A stretch of 64,000 nucleotides of DNA, from the NCBI GenBank assembly GCA_014607495.2, contig CP053148.1, positions 8,060,001-8,124,000 of the forward strand, in the 5' to 3' direction. A model generated the notes under the pieces. It ran no database searches, had not been told where the DNA came from, and worked only from the letters and a program-made list of their open reading frames with translations. The DNA is from Carposina sasakii (lineage: Eukaryota; Arthropoda; Insecta; Lepidoptera; Carposinidae). Position 1 is the stretch's first letter; the number at the start of each line of letters is the position of its first letter. The position numbers were made by a program, and so were the translations under genes. Positions 32,303 through 44,979 of this stretch are shown one piece after another.

Positions 32303-32940
32303 ATGCCCGAGGTCCTTTAATCGACAATCCGAAAAATCCCGAATCTTACATTTACCAAATTATTGTTATTGCAGAACTAATCCACTAAGAGATATCAACC
32401 TGAAATCCCGATATCTAAAAATAAACTACGTAACATTGGGCCACATCAAATGTACGATAAAAATGGTAAACGGTGCGGCAAGAATCGCCTTTTATGGGTC
32501 GATTGACATTCCACAGTTTTATGTATAGGACAAGCTCCCCTAAATTGCTAATGGGGGCGCCACTTATTATAAGAACTCAAACTTTCTATCGGCTCCCGGT
32601 AATAGTGCTCGAAGTTTTGATTCCAGTCACGTCCAATTGGAATCATGTCAAACTACGCTGCAGATGAAATGTTCCTTCAGAAATGAATTGTTCCTTGCCC
32701 ACCCTGGAGTTGTAATATTATAGCTTTGCCCTTTATTTAATTATTGGAAAATTGTTTATAAAGTTCAAAATTTGGAAGTAAAAATACGATTTTTTGCGTT
32801 ATTGTTTGCTTTAATGGCAAAAATAGTAGAAGTGTAACAGACGCCATTTAAAATTATTAGTTGGTAGAATATTTTTAACCTGGAATTGAACTAGATAGTT
32901 TTAAAAGTTAAAAGTTTTTAGTATAAATAATTGATACCTA
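32303..32940. other. Unassigned sequence
   Basis: Nothing recognised; the 64-codon frame at 32473-32667 has no motif. Confidence 0.35.
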
Positions 32941-33004
32941 TTGCTTAATCTAAGAAAAAGCGAGAATTGTCTTTCACGCAGACGAAGTCGCAGGGGGCTG
33001 CTAG
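32941..33004 (+). mobile_element. Helitron-like 3' terminus
   Basis: TTTCACGCAGACGAAGTCGC and AGGGGGCTGCTAG, then T: a hairpin followed by CTAG at 33001-33004, the CTRR|T end typical of Helitrons. The upstream extent is not defined. Confidence 0.6.
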
Positions 33005-34477
33005 TAATAACTTATAAATAAAGATTACCCAGGACGCAAAAGTATCATGGTAAGAAATACCATCTTACTGAAACATTTATCCATTGTTTTCATATGTGAT
33101 ATTTGTACCCACATAAACCAATAATGTTTGTGACATTCAATTCCATTTCTTTCTATTCTTTCTCCCATATTAATTACTGGTTGTCAGAAAAACGAGGGCT
33201 CTCAATTGTTCGGAGCCACAGCAAATATTGAACAGTTCTTGTTCCAATTCAGCATAAATACGACCGCAGTAGCTGAGCAAACTAGTTTAGTAAGTATATA
33301 AATTATTTCACTGATGGGAAATGGCCACGGAGGCTGCGCCTTAGACTTTTACCTCATTCTTTAAAAAAATTCTAAGCTAAGTACCTACTTTTTATGTCAT
33401 CAAAAACCTAGGTTAAGTGATTCATATGAGATAATTAAATTTTATAATGTGCTTTTTATAGTATTACGTTGGTAAAACTAAAGTTCAGAATACAGGTAAT
33501 AAAATTTCTTATGGAACTAACAAAAATACCATTATATTCTATCTATCCAAAGTACAGACCGATAATAGGTAATGAATTTTTCTCATGGAACTAACAAAAA
33601 CACCAAGCAACTTTCGCAGGAGGGTAAATTGATTTTCCCATAAGCTTTTTTAATTCTCTCCTCCGCGGGTTGAAAATCAGCATCTCTCGCCCGCGGTACA
33701 GGTGGTTGCAATAATAAAATTTCTCAGCGAATTATTCAAGAAAAAAAAAACAGAAAAATTCATAATGCTATTACTTTGAAAACTCGTGACGGCGCGATAG
33801 GTACAGACGGGCACAAATTTAATATCTCCTTTTAAATTTTCGATTTACCAGCGGAAATAAAAGTTTAATTAAAACTAACGACTTAACACCTCGACGGTCT
33901 ATGATGTAATGAGTTCACAGTAAACAAGATCCGATAGCAGGGGTGTCTCTTCGACCCCAAGTGATTTTATTCGCGGGGCAAACGGTATTACCATTAACAT
34001 AGCGTTTTAAGGGCTTACCCTGTGACTACCCGGTATCGATTACAGTGATATGTTTACTCTCTTTAGGTAAGTAGAAAAACTTATTAATAATACATGAACC
34101 GACAATTTGTGGAATTAAAGCGTTCCGTTTTGGTACACTTTTGCGTATTCTGTAAATAGGGTACTGATTTCATTTTGGCGTCTTCGGGACATATTTATTT
34201 GCTTTTATAAATACTTCATTGTTGTTACGGGTATTTGCAAACGTTTAGATACCATCAATATTGGTTTCTTTTTCTGATATGACTTAAAATATGGGTGGGC
34301 AATAAATATTTACGTAGAGTGTTCACTGAGTAATATTTCATATAAATTTTTATTTTCAAACTACATATTATTTTATTTATAGAAATTAGTATTTAAGTGT
34401 TTTGAATTTGTGTATGGATTTTACGTATACACTGTATACGTCACGTTCTGGCTACCTTATATACACATTACTGTGTT
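33005..34477. other. Unassigned sequence
   Basis: No gene or repeat recognised. 33880-34080 is somewhat less AT-rich and shows no repeat match within the window. Confidence 0.35.
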
Positions 34478-34626
34478 TCCAAAAAGAGGTAGCCAGAACT
34501 CGCAAAGGAGATCCTGCAGCCTACATTAGATAAGAGAAGCCAAGTGTAAATGATCAGTACAAGTTGCTAACTCATCGCCTGAGAGAACGCTCGAGTTCCT
34601 TAGTCAACTCTTAAGACAGGAAGGTA
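34478..34626 (+). repeat. Dispersed repeat, copy (GCCACGTT type)
   Basis: TCCAAAAAGAGGTAGCCAGA, AGGAGATCCTGCAGCCTACA, AAGTGTAAATGATCAGTACA and AGTTGCTAA align with 27791-27937 and 32157-32302. Confidence 0.6.
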
Positions 34627-35274
34627 TGTAGTCAATTTATTCTAGCATACGTTACGAGTCATGAAGCACTGGTTCGCTTCTTCATGTTACGAGTATAACA
34701 AAACTAATTGTACGTAAGAAAGTTTTGTAAGTAATAGGGCTTACAGTTAAGTTGGATCAAAATGGAGAAACTACACGCCATATAAATTAATTAAAGTCAA
34801 GATAGAATGTCGGAAAACTTTACATCGAAGCGTACCAACAAAAACATACAGTGTTGAAGGAAATTTCAAAGGTTACATATTTCTTAATAACCGAACTTTT
34901 GAAGTAAACAACAACAAAGTAGTAGACGAGCTGTGTACTGTCTCTTTAATTTAATTTCATAAATACTTTAATTTCATGCTGGTGTATTTTAACCGAATTA
35001 CACTAGTAAAAGAAAAGTTTGTACCTTTCACTTGGTAACTTGAGTAGAACATTATCAAATAAAATAATATAGGTGATGAACGAAATTAAAATAAACAAAT
35101 AAGTGAAAAACACAAATTATAGAGTTCTCGTGTATTTTTTAGCTAAATTATTTAGTTAAATAAGCAGAAATGGCGGCGCGAGACGGCAAAAACCTCAAAA
35201 CCAGTTTACGCAAATTATAAATCCATTATGTAGCATTAACTCTAACTCTGTCTATGAACTTTACTGTAACCTTT
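34627..35274. other. Unassigned AT-rich sequence
   Basis: Nothing recognised. Confidence 0.35.
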
Positions 35275-35378
35275 TAAATATTAACACTGACCACTTTTGG
35301 ATATTTTAATTTTATAATTTATGTTGTGTTATGGAATGTACAGTTCTGAAATAAATATTTTTATTATTATTATTATAA
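35275..35378 (+). repeat. Possible LINE 3' tail
   Basis: TTATGTTGTGTTATGGAATG, CTGAAATAAATATTTTT and a (ATT)n run end this stretch, the layout of a severely truncated LINE 3' UTR with polyadenylation signal. There is no coding part to confirm it. Confidence 0.35.
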
Positions 35379-35611
35379 CTAGACAAGTTTAAATAAAATG
35401 TTCAAGAAATTACGGTTACGTTTACTTAGTCTTATAATTTCCATAACAACCTTATTATGTTTTTACAGGTTTTAAAAAATGGGCTTAGTTATGAAAATAA
35501 CCGACAATAAAAAACTTATGCACAAAATTTTTAACTTGATATCACGTTAATTTTTGTAGATTGTATCTTTAAATATGCCTGAGTTGAGAAAATCTTTATT
35601 ACAATCATTTT

Positions 35612-35705
35612 TTAAAAAGTGTCTCGAATATTCTGGATAGGTCCTTTGCAGTGTGCTATATTCACAGTTTTTCGCTTAAGATACCCCTTTTGATACTCCC
35701 TTTAT
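35612..35705. repeat. Family A relic
   Basis: GATAGGTCCTTTGCAGTGTG, TTCACAGTTTTTCGCTTAAG, ATACCCCTTTTGATACTCCC resemble the inner and right arms of the 2922-3560 element. A comparable relic is at about 40795-40860 (GGATAGGTTCTTTACAGTGA). Confidence 0.4.
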
Positions 35706-37033
35706 ATTATATTTTCCATTATTTTTCTATAAAGACGGATCTGGGATCAGCTCGTGAATAATAATTTAGGTAAACCGAATCCCTTTCACTTGCACAGTAA
35801 GAAAGGCAAGATTTTGCACTTAGCTCATTTGTTATTCAGCGGGTATACATTGTTCATATATCGCGAGGTGAGGTAGGCTCGGTTCCAGCCGCGATGAATA
35901 ACAGGGCCCTTACATTATTTATTTATATAGGTAGTATGTTCGCTTGACGTCCGACAGAGGCACGAGTATAAATTGTTAATGCAATCACAAAGTTTGCGTT
36001 TGCCAGCACAAAGGGAACTTTATCGTCCAGCGCATAGAGGGTTTTCCTCTTTAAATTGCGTGTTCAGTGAGGTAATAAAAACGTGAAATAATACAACATA
36101 CACTGAAGGATTTGTATTATAATTTGCTACTCAAAGTCGATGACACTCGCGTAAAAATCGTTCAATGTCGGTTCGTGTTCGATGCGGCTTTTTGACGTTG
36201 CACCGATATTAATGCGATAAGTGTCGCAAAATTTACCCGTCCAGCGGAAGTTTGCGCAAAACTTGTGGCAGATTGTAATTTATTCTAATTTCTGCATACA
36301 TTGTAGCGACACTGTCAGTTTATTGTCTCTGTTTGGAGTTTTCCGTTCTATACATGTTTGATCCCGCGCGTACACACGTGCCACATCACGCCATGTCTAA
36401 ACCTATTTGTTTATGAAATACCTATATTTCTAGTTACAACCTTAATCACGCATTGATTTTTAAATCTATCAGTAGTAATGTAGTAGCAGTTTCTGGGAAT
36501 GTTTAATTGAAATTATTATATTACAGTATTTACTTACAGTAAATATTAAAGTAGCTATTCCGCTATTAGCAGAACGATTTCTCATAGAATTTCAATCTTT
36601 TGTTTTTTTCTAAAAATGAACAGAACTTATAATACTAGATGAGAAACATTACAGACTCTTTGAGAAATCTATTTTACCCTGAGGTATCGGGTAGTATAGT
36701 AATCTTGTGCATTCCTTCCCTCTAAATTGAATGTAATGAACGTTCCAATTGCTTCAGAGTTTTGTCACACCGTGTTGTAACATAACAAGTTAAATAGATA
36801 GAATAACGTAGTATTGTGACCGGGAAGTTTGTAACAGTAACAGTTGTTGATAATACCTGCTGTAAATGCGTGTATTCGGAATCATCTCATTAGATGACTG
36901 ATTATAGGTAATGGAAAAGAAATACATATTACGCCAATCCCAAGTAGAACGGTAACAGAGCAGGAAGAAAAAAAGATATAGTCTCAAATAAAGGTTTGAT
37001 TAATTCATTCTTGAAGCAGGGATATATTCATTA
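35706..37033. other. Unassigned sequence
   Basis: No gene recognised. 35930-36390 has no repeat match inside the window and is less AT-rich. Confidence 0.35.
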
Positions 37034-37262
37034 CTAGTTGACGCCCGCAACTTCGTCCGCGCGGACTGCAGAAAAAATAAAATGTATATAAATATTTTCG
37101 GGATAAAAATATTTTTCCGGGATATAGAAGTATATGATTATATGTTAAGTGGGACCTGTCAAAACGTATTCTTGAAAACTGCATCGAAATCGGTTCAGCC
37201 GTTTCTGAGATTAGCGTGCACAATCTTCTATCCGTTACAATTTTATTATATGTATAGATTTC
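37034..37262 (-). mobile_element. Non-autonomous Helitron-like element
   Basis: On the minus strand it ends GTCCGCGCGGACGAAGTTGC, GGGCGTCAA, CTAG and then T: a GC-rich hairpin followed by the CTAG terminus (37034-37037). Inside, GTGCACGCTAATCTCAGAAA and GACAGGTCCCACTTAACATA match 2548-2737. No coding sequence; it depends on Rep/helicase supplied elsewhere. Confidence 0.7.
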
Positions 37263-37921
37263 AGAGATGCCACTTAACTGCAACGACAGTTTTATTGTTA
37301 AATATTACATGCAGTAACATAGTTTCATCGAGTAACAGCTATATAGTATTGCATTGTATGTAGGTGCTCGAATCTGGTTACTCATCACGACATAGAGTTG
37401 TTTTGATCATGATCATTAGTTATAAGATTTGAGGGTCAATGGAAGATAAGTGTGTACAGAGCCTGGTATTTCGCGAGAAATATTTGAGAATAAGCAAATA
37501 ATTAATCACCATATTAATAATATTTTTTATATTTTTAAATGTTTATTTTATACTTTTATATATTGTAATAAATTTATATTTAAAAATGTAGAAAAATAAG
37601 AAAAAGTGTTAAATAAAGGAAATAATAAAAAAATACTTTATTGTACACACAAAAAATTTTGGCACATGGGCGAACTTATGCAATATAGCATTACCATAGT
37701 GTGGATTGATCAATTTGATCATTACAAGAGTATGTTTTAACACCACAGTTAAAAGTTATGATGGTCAATCGACCTCGTCTTTAGATTAGATTTAAATAGT
37801 CATTGATGTATGAATATGTCTAATACAGTTTACTTAAACCCACATAAAGTTATAACATGCATCTTATAACTTTAATTTGCTTGTTTTTATGCAATTACTC
37901 AGTATATTGCCGTCCGTTTTT
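37263..37921. other. Unassigned AT-rich sequence
   Basis: Nothing recognised. Confidence 0.35.
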
Positions 37922-39511
37922 AACCGACTTCAAAAAAGAGAGGTTATCAATTCGTCTGTATGTTCTTTTTAAATTATTTTTTATGTGTGTTACTTCAGAA
38001 CTCCGTTATTTATGAACCGATTTCATTTTTTTTAATAGTTTGTCATGGTATGCTTCCAAGTTGGTCCCATATTCACCACAACAGGATCTGATGATGGGAT
38101 CTTGGAGAAATCGAGGGCAATCCTCAAATATTGTAGGCACATGTAGTCTGTTTTTATACTTTTACCGAGCGTTTTGATCACCTACATATGAAACATAACA
38201 TCTGATGATGGAATCTGTAAGGAATCTAGGGATATCCTCAAATATAGTAGACACGAGTAGTCCGTTTTTACATTTTTATAGAGAATTTTGGTCAGCTACA
38301 TATAATATGAAGGAAACGAGGGTCTAATGATGAAGCCGCCGAAAAACAGATAGTGGAACTTTTTAGTAACAAAATCCTCCTATGGCAGGGGGAGGCCTAC
38401 GTCCAGTAGTGGACTGCAATAGGCTTATGAAGATGAAGATATTTGTGTTAAGTCGTGTAATTATATGTTTCATTAAGCGGTGTCTGAAGTAAGATGGTTA
38501 TAGAGGAAGAGGTAGACATGAGAATAACGAGATGACGGATAATAGGGATGAATGAAAGAAAAGTACTTACATATTGCACCGACCCCAAATGATAAAAAAC
38601 AGGGCAGGAAGAAGGAGTGTAGGTAATTATATGTTGCTTAAATAACAGTGTACATGGCTGTTGTGCTGCCAAATCTCTTATATTCCTCCGAGGCGTGGTG
38701 CATGTACCGTCGCACTCTGGATCGATTCCACCTCAAGTGTCTCCGATCCATCATGAGAATCAGATGGTCCGACCGAGTGCGTAATACCGAAGTATTGCGA
38801 AGAGCCAATGTAAGTGGCATTGAGGCCTCCTTAATGCGTCGGCAGCTTCGGTGGTGCGGTCATGTATCTCGTATGGCGGAGGAGAGATTGGTTAAGCGCA
38901 TATTCTTTTCTGAACTGGAGGAGGGCAAGCGGAAACGCGGCGGGCAACTCCTCAGATACAAAGATGTTCCGAAAAGACATATGAAGAAATGCAATATAGA
39001 TCCATCTAAATGGGAAGTTTTGGCAGCACAACGACCAGAGTGGCGTAGGATGGTGATGAAGCAAGTTCACGAGTTCGAAGAGCAGCCTCAAGCTGACCTT
39101 GACGCTAAACGTGATGAACCAAAGACTTGTCCTCCTGCTGCCATTATCTATAATTACAATAATGGCGCACTAACCTGTCCTCTGTGTGCGCGGGTGTTCA
39201 GGGCGAAGATTGGCTATGTAAGCCATCTCCGAGCGCATGAACGCCAACTTAGTAATATCTAGGAGTAGAAGTGGTCACCATGACCGAAATCGGTCGGAAG
39301 TCATCATTATCATCATCGTCATATATCAGACGTAAAGTTGCAAAGCCTAGTCATTTCTCTCTTTTGTCATGTGGCCTATTTAATCATTTGCTGGCATATA
39401 AATCTGACAATATTATGCCTTCTAAACTTCGTACACGGCTTAACGCAATATATATTTGACCTTGAGTAAAATTTTACTTTAGTAAGCTCGAGTTTTGGGA
39501 GGAAGTCGGTT
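37922..39511 (+). mobile_element. Composite element H, copy 2
   Basis: Starts AACCGACTTCAAAAAAGAGA and ends GGAAGTCGGTT, a perfect 10-bp terminal inverted repeat (AACCGACTTC/GAAGTCGGTT). It contains, in order, a unique left part with two similar TCTGATGATGGAATCT-type blocks, an S1/RTE-type tail (GGGGGAGGCCTACGTCCAGT, about 38380-38435), an RTE-type tail (ATTGCACCGACCCCAAATGA, about 38570-38620), a LINE 3' ORF and its tail, and a right part. The same order occurs in copy 1 at 23062-24178. The terminal class (TIR transposon or other) is uncertain. Confidence 0.75.
38654..39262 (+). pseudogene. LINE 3' ORF fragment ending in a C2H2 zinc finger
   Basis: About 202 open codons from the first ATG; as a 5'-truncated piece, its real start lay upstream. 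It begins with [18 protein letters not shown] and [17 protein letters not shown], continues [35 protein letters not shown] and [13 protein letters not shown], then ends with a finger of the form C-x2-C-x12-H-x3-H (CPLCARVF...SHLRAH). This is the C-terminal region of a family of animal non-LTR reverse transcriptases that carry a terminal finger, thought to help bind nucleic acid. No stops in the preserved part. RT and endonuclease are missing, so it is not functional as an element. A short copy with the ORF deleted is at 23780-23935. Confidence 0.8.
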
Positions 39512-41706
39512 TTTCATTTAAAAAAAATTATCTTGATCACTCGTCCATAGTATCTTTCCAAACAAACAAACAATGGTGTACTGGAAGTCGCTTTAGGGTG
39601 AAAAGTAGAAGCCTTTTCACGCGTGAGTTAGGTGTTTTACAGCGCGATTAAAATGAGGTCTTGAAAATTCCCCCGTGACTCAGGGGGTGTATCTCTATAT
39701 ACGTATATAGAAACGAAAGATAAAGTCAATAATGGTACTTGCTAACTAAGTTTTATCTCAAAGGGTTAGATTAAGGTAAATAAGACAAATTTGCACATAC
39801 TGAGATAAAGAGTGTGGAAATGTAAGGTACCTACCACATGATATATTTATATGGCAATTAAAACTATCTATAAACGTTAATGAAAAAGTAACTATACTTT
39901 TATTCAAGCTTAATTCTTTGATCGAGCAAAGTAGCTTGGGTTTGTAATCATCACCAACCATCCGTTAAATCTAAATAAGCATACCTACATATAGGTAGAG
40001 AAAACAAAAATATTTGGTGTCGTGTCGACATAACCTCTAATAACAATATTTTAATAACTTTCTTTTCCGGCTACTATAAACTAAAATTCTTGCTGATTAT
40101 GATTAAGTGATTGAAACTCTTTTACAAAGCCATTTTTTCAAACATAGACACTTAAATTTGCTTTCAGGTAAAGCATTGTATGGGACCTTGCCATTGTTTG
40201 TAAGTAACAAAGAAATATGTACTTTTATTAGCAGCAAATCTCATCGGTGGAGACTATTGGACCACTTTTGCCAATTACTATTATTTTAAATTTCGTTTTA
40301 TTCTCTTATTATTCCCTATCTCCATTCTGTGGCTTTACAATGTGTTATTGATTTATAATTATAATCTGTTTCTTTATTTTCAGGTACGTACCTTCTTTGG
40401 CCATCTTTTGTGATTTTTAAGACGCGGTAAGCTGATATGAAACTAAATACGTACTAATTTCCATTACTCATACTAATTGTACGTAGAAATTAAAAAATGT
40501 ACAATTTTTCATCATTTCGCTCATATTCTTAGTAGTAAATCTTCTCTTGAGTATGAATTGTGTCTACACGTTCCTTTGACAAAATCTATCATCATAGAAT
40601 GTAAGTATGAAGCTTCATACAAAGTAACGTTCCTTGCAAATTTATTCACTGTAACAAACTTCTCTTGGTTACTACGAGTACCATGGGAATACTTAAGCAT
40701 GGAGTATCCCTTTAGGGAAGATGTTACATTTTAATAATCCTCACGTTCTACATCTCAGAGCCGATAAATGAAGGGCAAGTGGAGATGCTAGACCTGCAGC
40801 TACAAATTTTGAAAAAGTTTCAAATGTGGATAGGTTCTTTACAGTGAGTTATTTTCATAGCCATTAGCGTTACATACATCACACCCCTTTCCAGGAGGGA
40901 TAGGCAGGGATCACGAATCTCTATTTGCCACTATCCTGACACACCTCTTTCGCTTCATTGAAAAATACTCGTATTCTTCATGTTACAACCTTAGATGAAT
41001 TATAACTAGATTCAGTGACAGCGCTCAAAAAATGGCTCGACAAATAGCTGCTCAAATGTATGGCTGAGCATCTATTGTAATAAATTGATACAAACAAAGT
41101 CAAGTCTTATGGTAACTACATAAGATTCAAGTTTAAAAATCTGACGTAATGCAGTTAACACGTTTATATAGATTTACTGGTGCCACTTTTTATAACGATT
41201 TCATCATGAAACCCCGCGTCTACCTATAAACACGTCACTGGTTACAACCAATCATATTTGACTCGCTGGGAGAAACTTCTATAATTATGTCGTTCAAGGA
41301 TTTGTTCAGATACTCATCTTGCCGTAGTCGGTCATAATTTTCTTATCATTCATTAATGACTGACAAAAATGTACACACCTCAACTGTTAGATTTATGGGC
41401 CTAATTATATTCATAGAACTTCGGAACTATTTATATTATTATAATTATGTACTCGCCTTCATTACATTATTTAATTTCCCTTCACTGAATGTATATTACA
41501 ATAATTAGGTTAATATATTTTTTAGTTAATAATATATGTGATATATTTTTGCTAGCAGCTATTCCGCGTATAGTCTAGCAAGGTGACATGCAATTTAAAA
41601 TACATTTAAACAAGTAGGTTAAACGAACTTTCTATTTAAAAAAAAACAGGAACATTTCATTAAATGTAAAAATTCTTGTTTACCGCGAATTATTGAATAC
41701 TTAATT
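39512..41706. other. Unassigned sequence with small repeat relics
   Basis: 40795-40860 resembles family A. 40866-40915 (TTACATACATCACACCCCTT, CCAGGAGGGATAGGCAGG) resembles the tail of SINE S2 inverted. The open frames at 40107-40289 and 40477-40734 have no family motif. No host gene seen. Confidence 0.4.
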
Positions 41707-41982
41707 GAATACTTAATTTTTTAATTGTGCTTAATATTAGCATTCAAAGGGTCTTGGAAAAGATGGTATTATTTAAATACCAGTGTCTGTTCACTTGGAT
41801 TGACATCCTTAACGATACTTGCCAGCTATTTAAAATATTTGTATATTAACAAATGAATACTTAATTTTTAATAGTGCTTAAGATTAGCATTTAAAGGGTC
41901 TTGGAAAAGATGGTATTATTTCAATAGGTACCAGCGTCTGTTCACTTGGATTGACGACTTTAACGATACTTGCCAGCTATTT
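41707..41982 (+). repeat. Two-unit tandem repeat, 148-bp period
   Basis: GAATACTTAATTTTTTAATT, GGGTCTTGGAAAAGATGGTA, GTCTGTTCACTTGGATTGAC and ACGATACTTGCCAGCTATTT occur in order at 41707-41832 and again at 41855-41982. The units differ by substitutions and small indels, so the duplication is not recent. Confidence 0.8.
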
Positions 41983-44427
41983 CTTGCTCGATTTGTCGTC
42001 TGATTTTAGTTTTAATTGGGAAGCACTTAGCTCGACATCGAAGTTTAAATTATTTATGCCTTGCTCGGAGCGACTAGTGAGAATATTCGAATGAAAATGT
42101 TAAATATTCGATTTTACATAGATTTTCTCAATTAAAATCTTTCAATATTTCAAGACTGTGTTTCAATATTCTATTAATTGGGAAAATACTATGCTGTGTA
42201 AAATATCTTCAATACTTTCTTAGGTAGAAAGCTGTGAAAGACCGCCTTATTCGGTACAAATAACACGTGTAACAATACAACAGATGGTAAAAATTAGACT
42301 ATCGCACCAGTAACAAAATATAAAATTAGTTACATAAGTCAAGATTATTTCCAATTTTAGAACAGCTGAACTTAAATCTGATTGCTCTTATTAATATAAT
42401 TTGAAATGCAACTTAACTAGTTTTCCGTCCAATGATCACTAATTGTGAAAGCAACAGACTGCTCGAGTTAATCTTAGATTAAAGTGAAAACTTGTCTCTT
42501 ACTCAATAGTCCCTGAGGGAGTATTTTCCGAACTGCATTCAATAAGGCGGATTCTCTTGACAAAATCGTGAACATCTTAAGTCCTCGAACAATAGGTTCG
42601 ACCAAAGTGCTTAACTCAATCCCTAAGTAAGTTAAGTAATGGTTAACTCTGATAGATACGAGTGAGGGCCACGACAAACTTTAATTAATTTGAAACTCGT
42701 AGGTTATTCGGACTTCCGAGATTAAGTCAACATTTGCACTACATTTGTGTTTCGGAAGTGATCTCAATTAACACTAATTGCTTGCGAAGTTTTTGTTATT
42801 TACCGTATTTACCGTGAACCAAATAAATATCTTTTATATGCTGCCTACATTCTTTAGTAATATTGACGATAAATTATTAATACTTATATTTAACAATTCA
42901 TGTTTTTACTAAACTTTTCAATTTAGCTTCTAAGTGGCGTTTTTATTAAAAGTATTGTAACTTAAATGTAACAGAAGGAATATTATGAAAAAAAATAGTA
43001 TATTATTATGAAATAGAAACCATTATTTTAAATTCTGGGTTCGTTCTCTAGATGTTATTTCACGTATCGTCTTAATACCGATCCTCAAGATGTCCCCAAA
43101 TTGCAGGTAACTCTTGTCTAAAGTTTCTAGAATGCATACATTGCGGGTCTCAAGCTAGTGCACGAATATAAGCCGGCTAAGTCTTAGAAAGGTCTAAGGT
43201 AACGCCGAGTTTGAACTACTCAGTTTAAACTTGGGATAACAACCAATTTGTCCTTGTTTTGAAAAGCCCATTCAGGAATTTTAAAAACGTTTTGAGTCAA
43301 ATTCTTTGAAAAAATATTGATTACATAGAATGCATCATCCATCGATAGACTTTTTTCCATTTATGCATGTTTTTTACTATTTTCTTCCAAACTAAACTAA
43401 AATAAAATTATTAATAATTAAAATAATCAATTTCATATAAAAATACCGATATGTGCCGTCGCACATAACCCAAATTGAAAATCGAAATATTTCACCAGTC
43501 AATACGGAGCAGACTAGTAAAATATACTCGATATAAAGCGCAACTATCCATACAAAAGATACTACAACCTTCATGCCACATGTTTACGCAAAACGTATCT
43601 CTGATCTAACAAATGTAATAATAACCTTGTCAGCAAATTAATACTCATTTGATTACGTTCGGAAAAGATTCTAACGGATGAATTCCGATTCGGTTGCAAT
43701 GCACACGGTTATACCTATAATCGACATTAATTAACGGAATGTATGCTGCTGAATATAGATGCTGATTAATCTACGGACTTCTGGTTCGATTATGTTCCAC
43801 TAATTAATAGGCTGAGGCCATCAACTTGATTGATCCTTAGAAATAATAAGAGCTACACACGTCTATTGATATAACAGTCTTAATAATTTTGAAAGAAACA
43901 CCATAAGAAGTTTTTTAGATTTTTATGAAAATATCATTATTCATTATGTAGGGCCGAATAAAACATGTAATTTTTTTCACAATTTCCACTGTAGATATCA
44001 CGAATTCAGTATATAGAGCACTTTTAACAAAATTACTCCTACGCCTGATTTCATAACTAAAAAAATGTTGGGTACCAGTACCCAGATAATAATTATAGTC
44101 ATGCATATACTAGTAACCACAGATCATATTCAAAGCAACTAAACTACGAGTATTTGGTCAATTGCACTCTGCCTACACCACAAGAATTTTCCACGTATTT
44201 TTTAAATTAAACTACTCATTTTTTTGTCTTAATAGACTCCTTGTCCCATTTGGCCTCGCGATAAAAGATTACCTACTCATATAATTTCAAAGCACCTATT
44301 TATCATTATGTATAATTTGCTACTTAAAGATATAGAAAACATCAGCTCCATTTCGTAATCTCGTTACGTGCGTTTCGTAAGAGTTGCATTTTCTCAGCCG
44401 ATAAGCTAGCAACTTGTTACCGTTAAA
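41983..44427. other. Unassigned AT-rich sequence
   Basis: 2.4 kb with no recognised gene, RNA or repeat. Open frames at 42474-42677, 43392-43574 and 43915-44106 have no motif. Confidence 0.4.
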
Positions 44428-44673
44428 CGGCCGATTGGTGTAGTAGGTAGTGACCCTGCCTGCGACGCCATAGGTCCTGGGTTCGAATCCCGGTAGGTGC
44501 AAACATTGATATGATGAATATCGATGTTTGTTTCCGAGTCATGGATGTTTCTATACTTATCTATGTATTTATATACCGTTGCATAGTACCCACGACACAA
44601 GACCTTAGGGATCTTAGTGTGGGACTAGGTTAATGTGTTGTGTAAAAAAAAAAAGAAAAAAAAAGAAGAAGAA
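44428..44673 (+). mobile_element. tRNA-derived SINE S3 with poly-A tail
   Basis: ACGGCCGATTGGTGTAGTAG supplies an A box (TTGGTGTAGTAGG) and CCTGGGTTCGAATCCCGG a perfect B box, the internal RNA polymerase III promoter. The tRNA-like head is followed by TCGATGTTTGTTTCCGAGTC, TTATCTATGTATTTATATAC, and ATCTTAGTGTGGGACTAGGT, then an A-rich tail at 44644-44673. A decayed copy is at 29147-29365. With intact promoter and tail, this copy is the younger of the two. Confidence 0.85.
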
Positions 44674-44979
44674 AATTCCCCATTATGCTTAACGTGGCTT
44701 TGTGATCTTCTTTATGATTCTATATTTCTGGATACCCGATTGAAGAAACATAGTCGTGTGTATATACTCGTACATATACATACATAATTATAACTTATTC
44801 ACATGTTCATTTTGCCAATACTACCTACCTACAATGGATTGTAACCGGTGTTCTAACAAGATAGCCTTTCTCGATCAGTCTTAATTAATTAGCGTGAGTC
44901 CAGTTAGTTACCAACATCCTGTCACAAACACATACTCGCAGTGAAGCTTACATTAGCTAACATCTCTATCAGGGGGTTA
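44674..44979. other. Unassigned sequence
   Basis: Nothing recognised. Confidence 0.35.

Noticed and set aside
40477..40734. 85-codon open frame
   Set aside because: No motif, AT-rich codons, no supporting context.
44428..44510. Considered as a genuine tRNA gene because of its perfect B box
   Set aside because: The body continues into a conserved non-tRNA region and poly-A tail, and a second copy exists at 29147, so it is a SINE.
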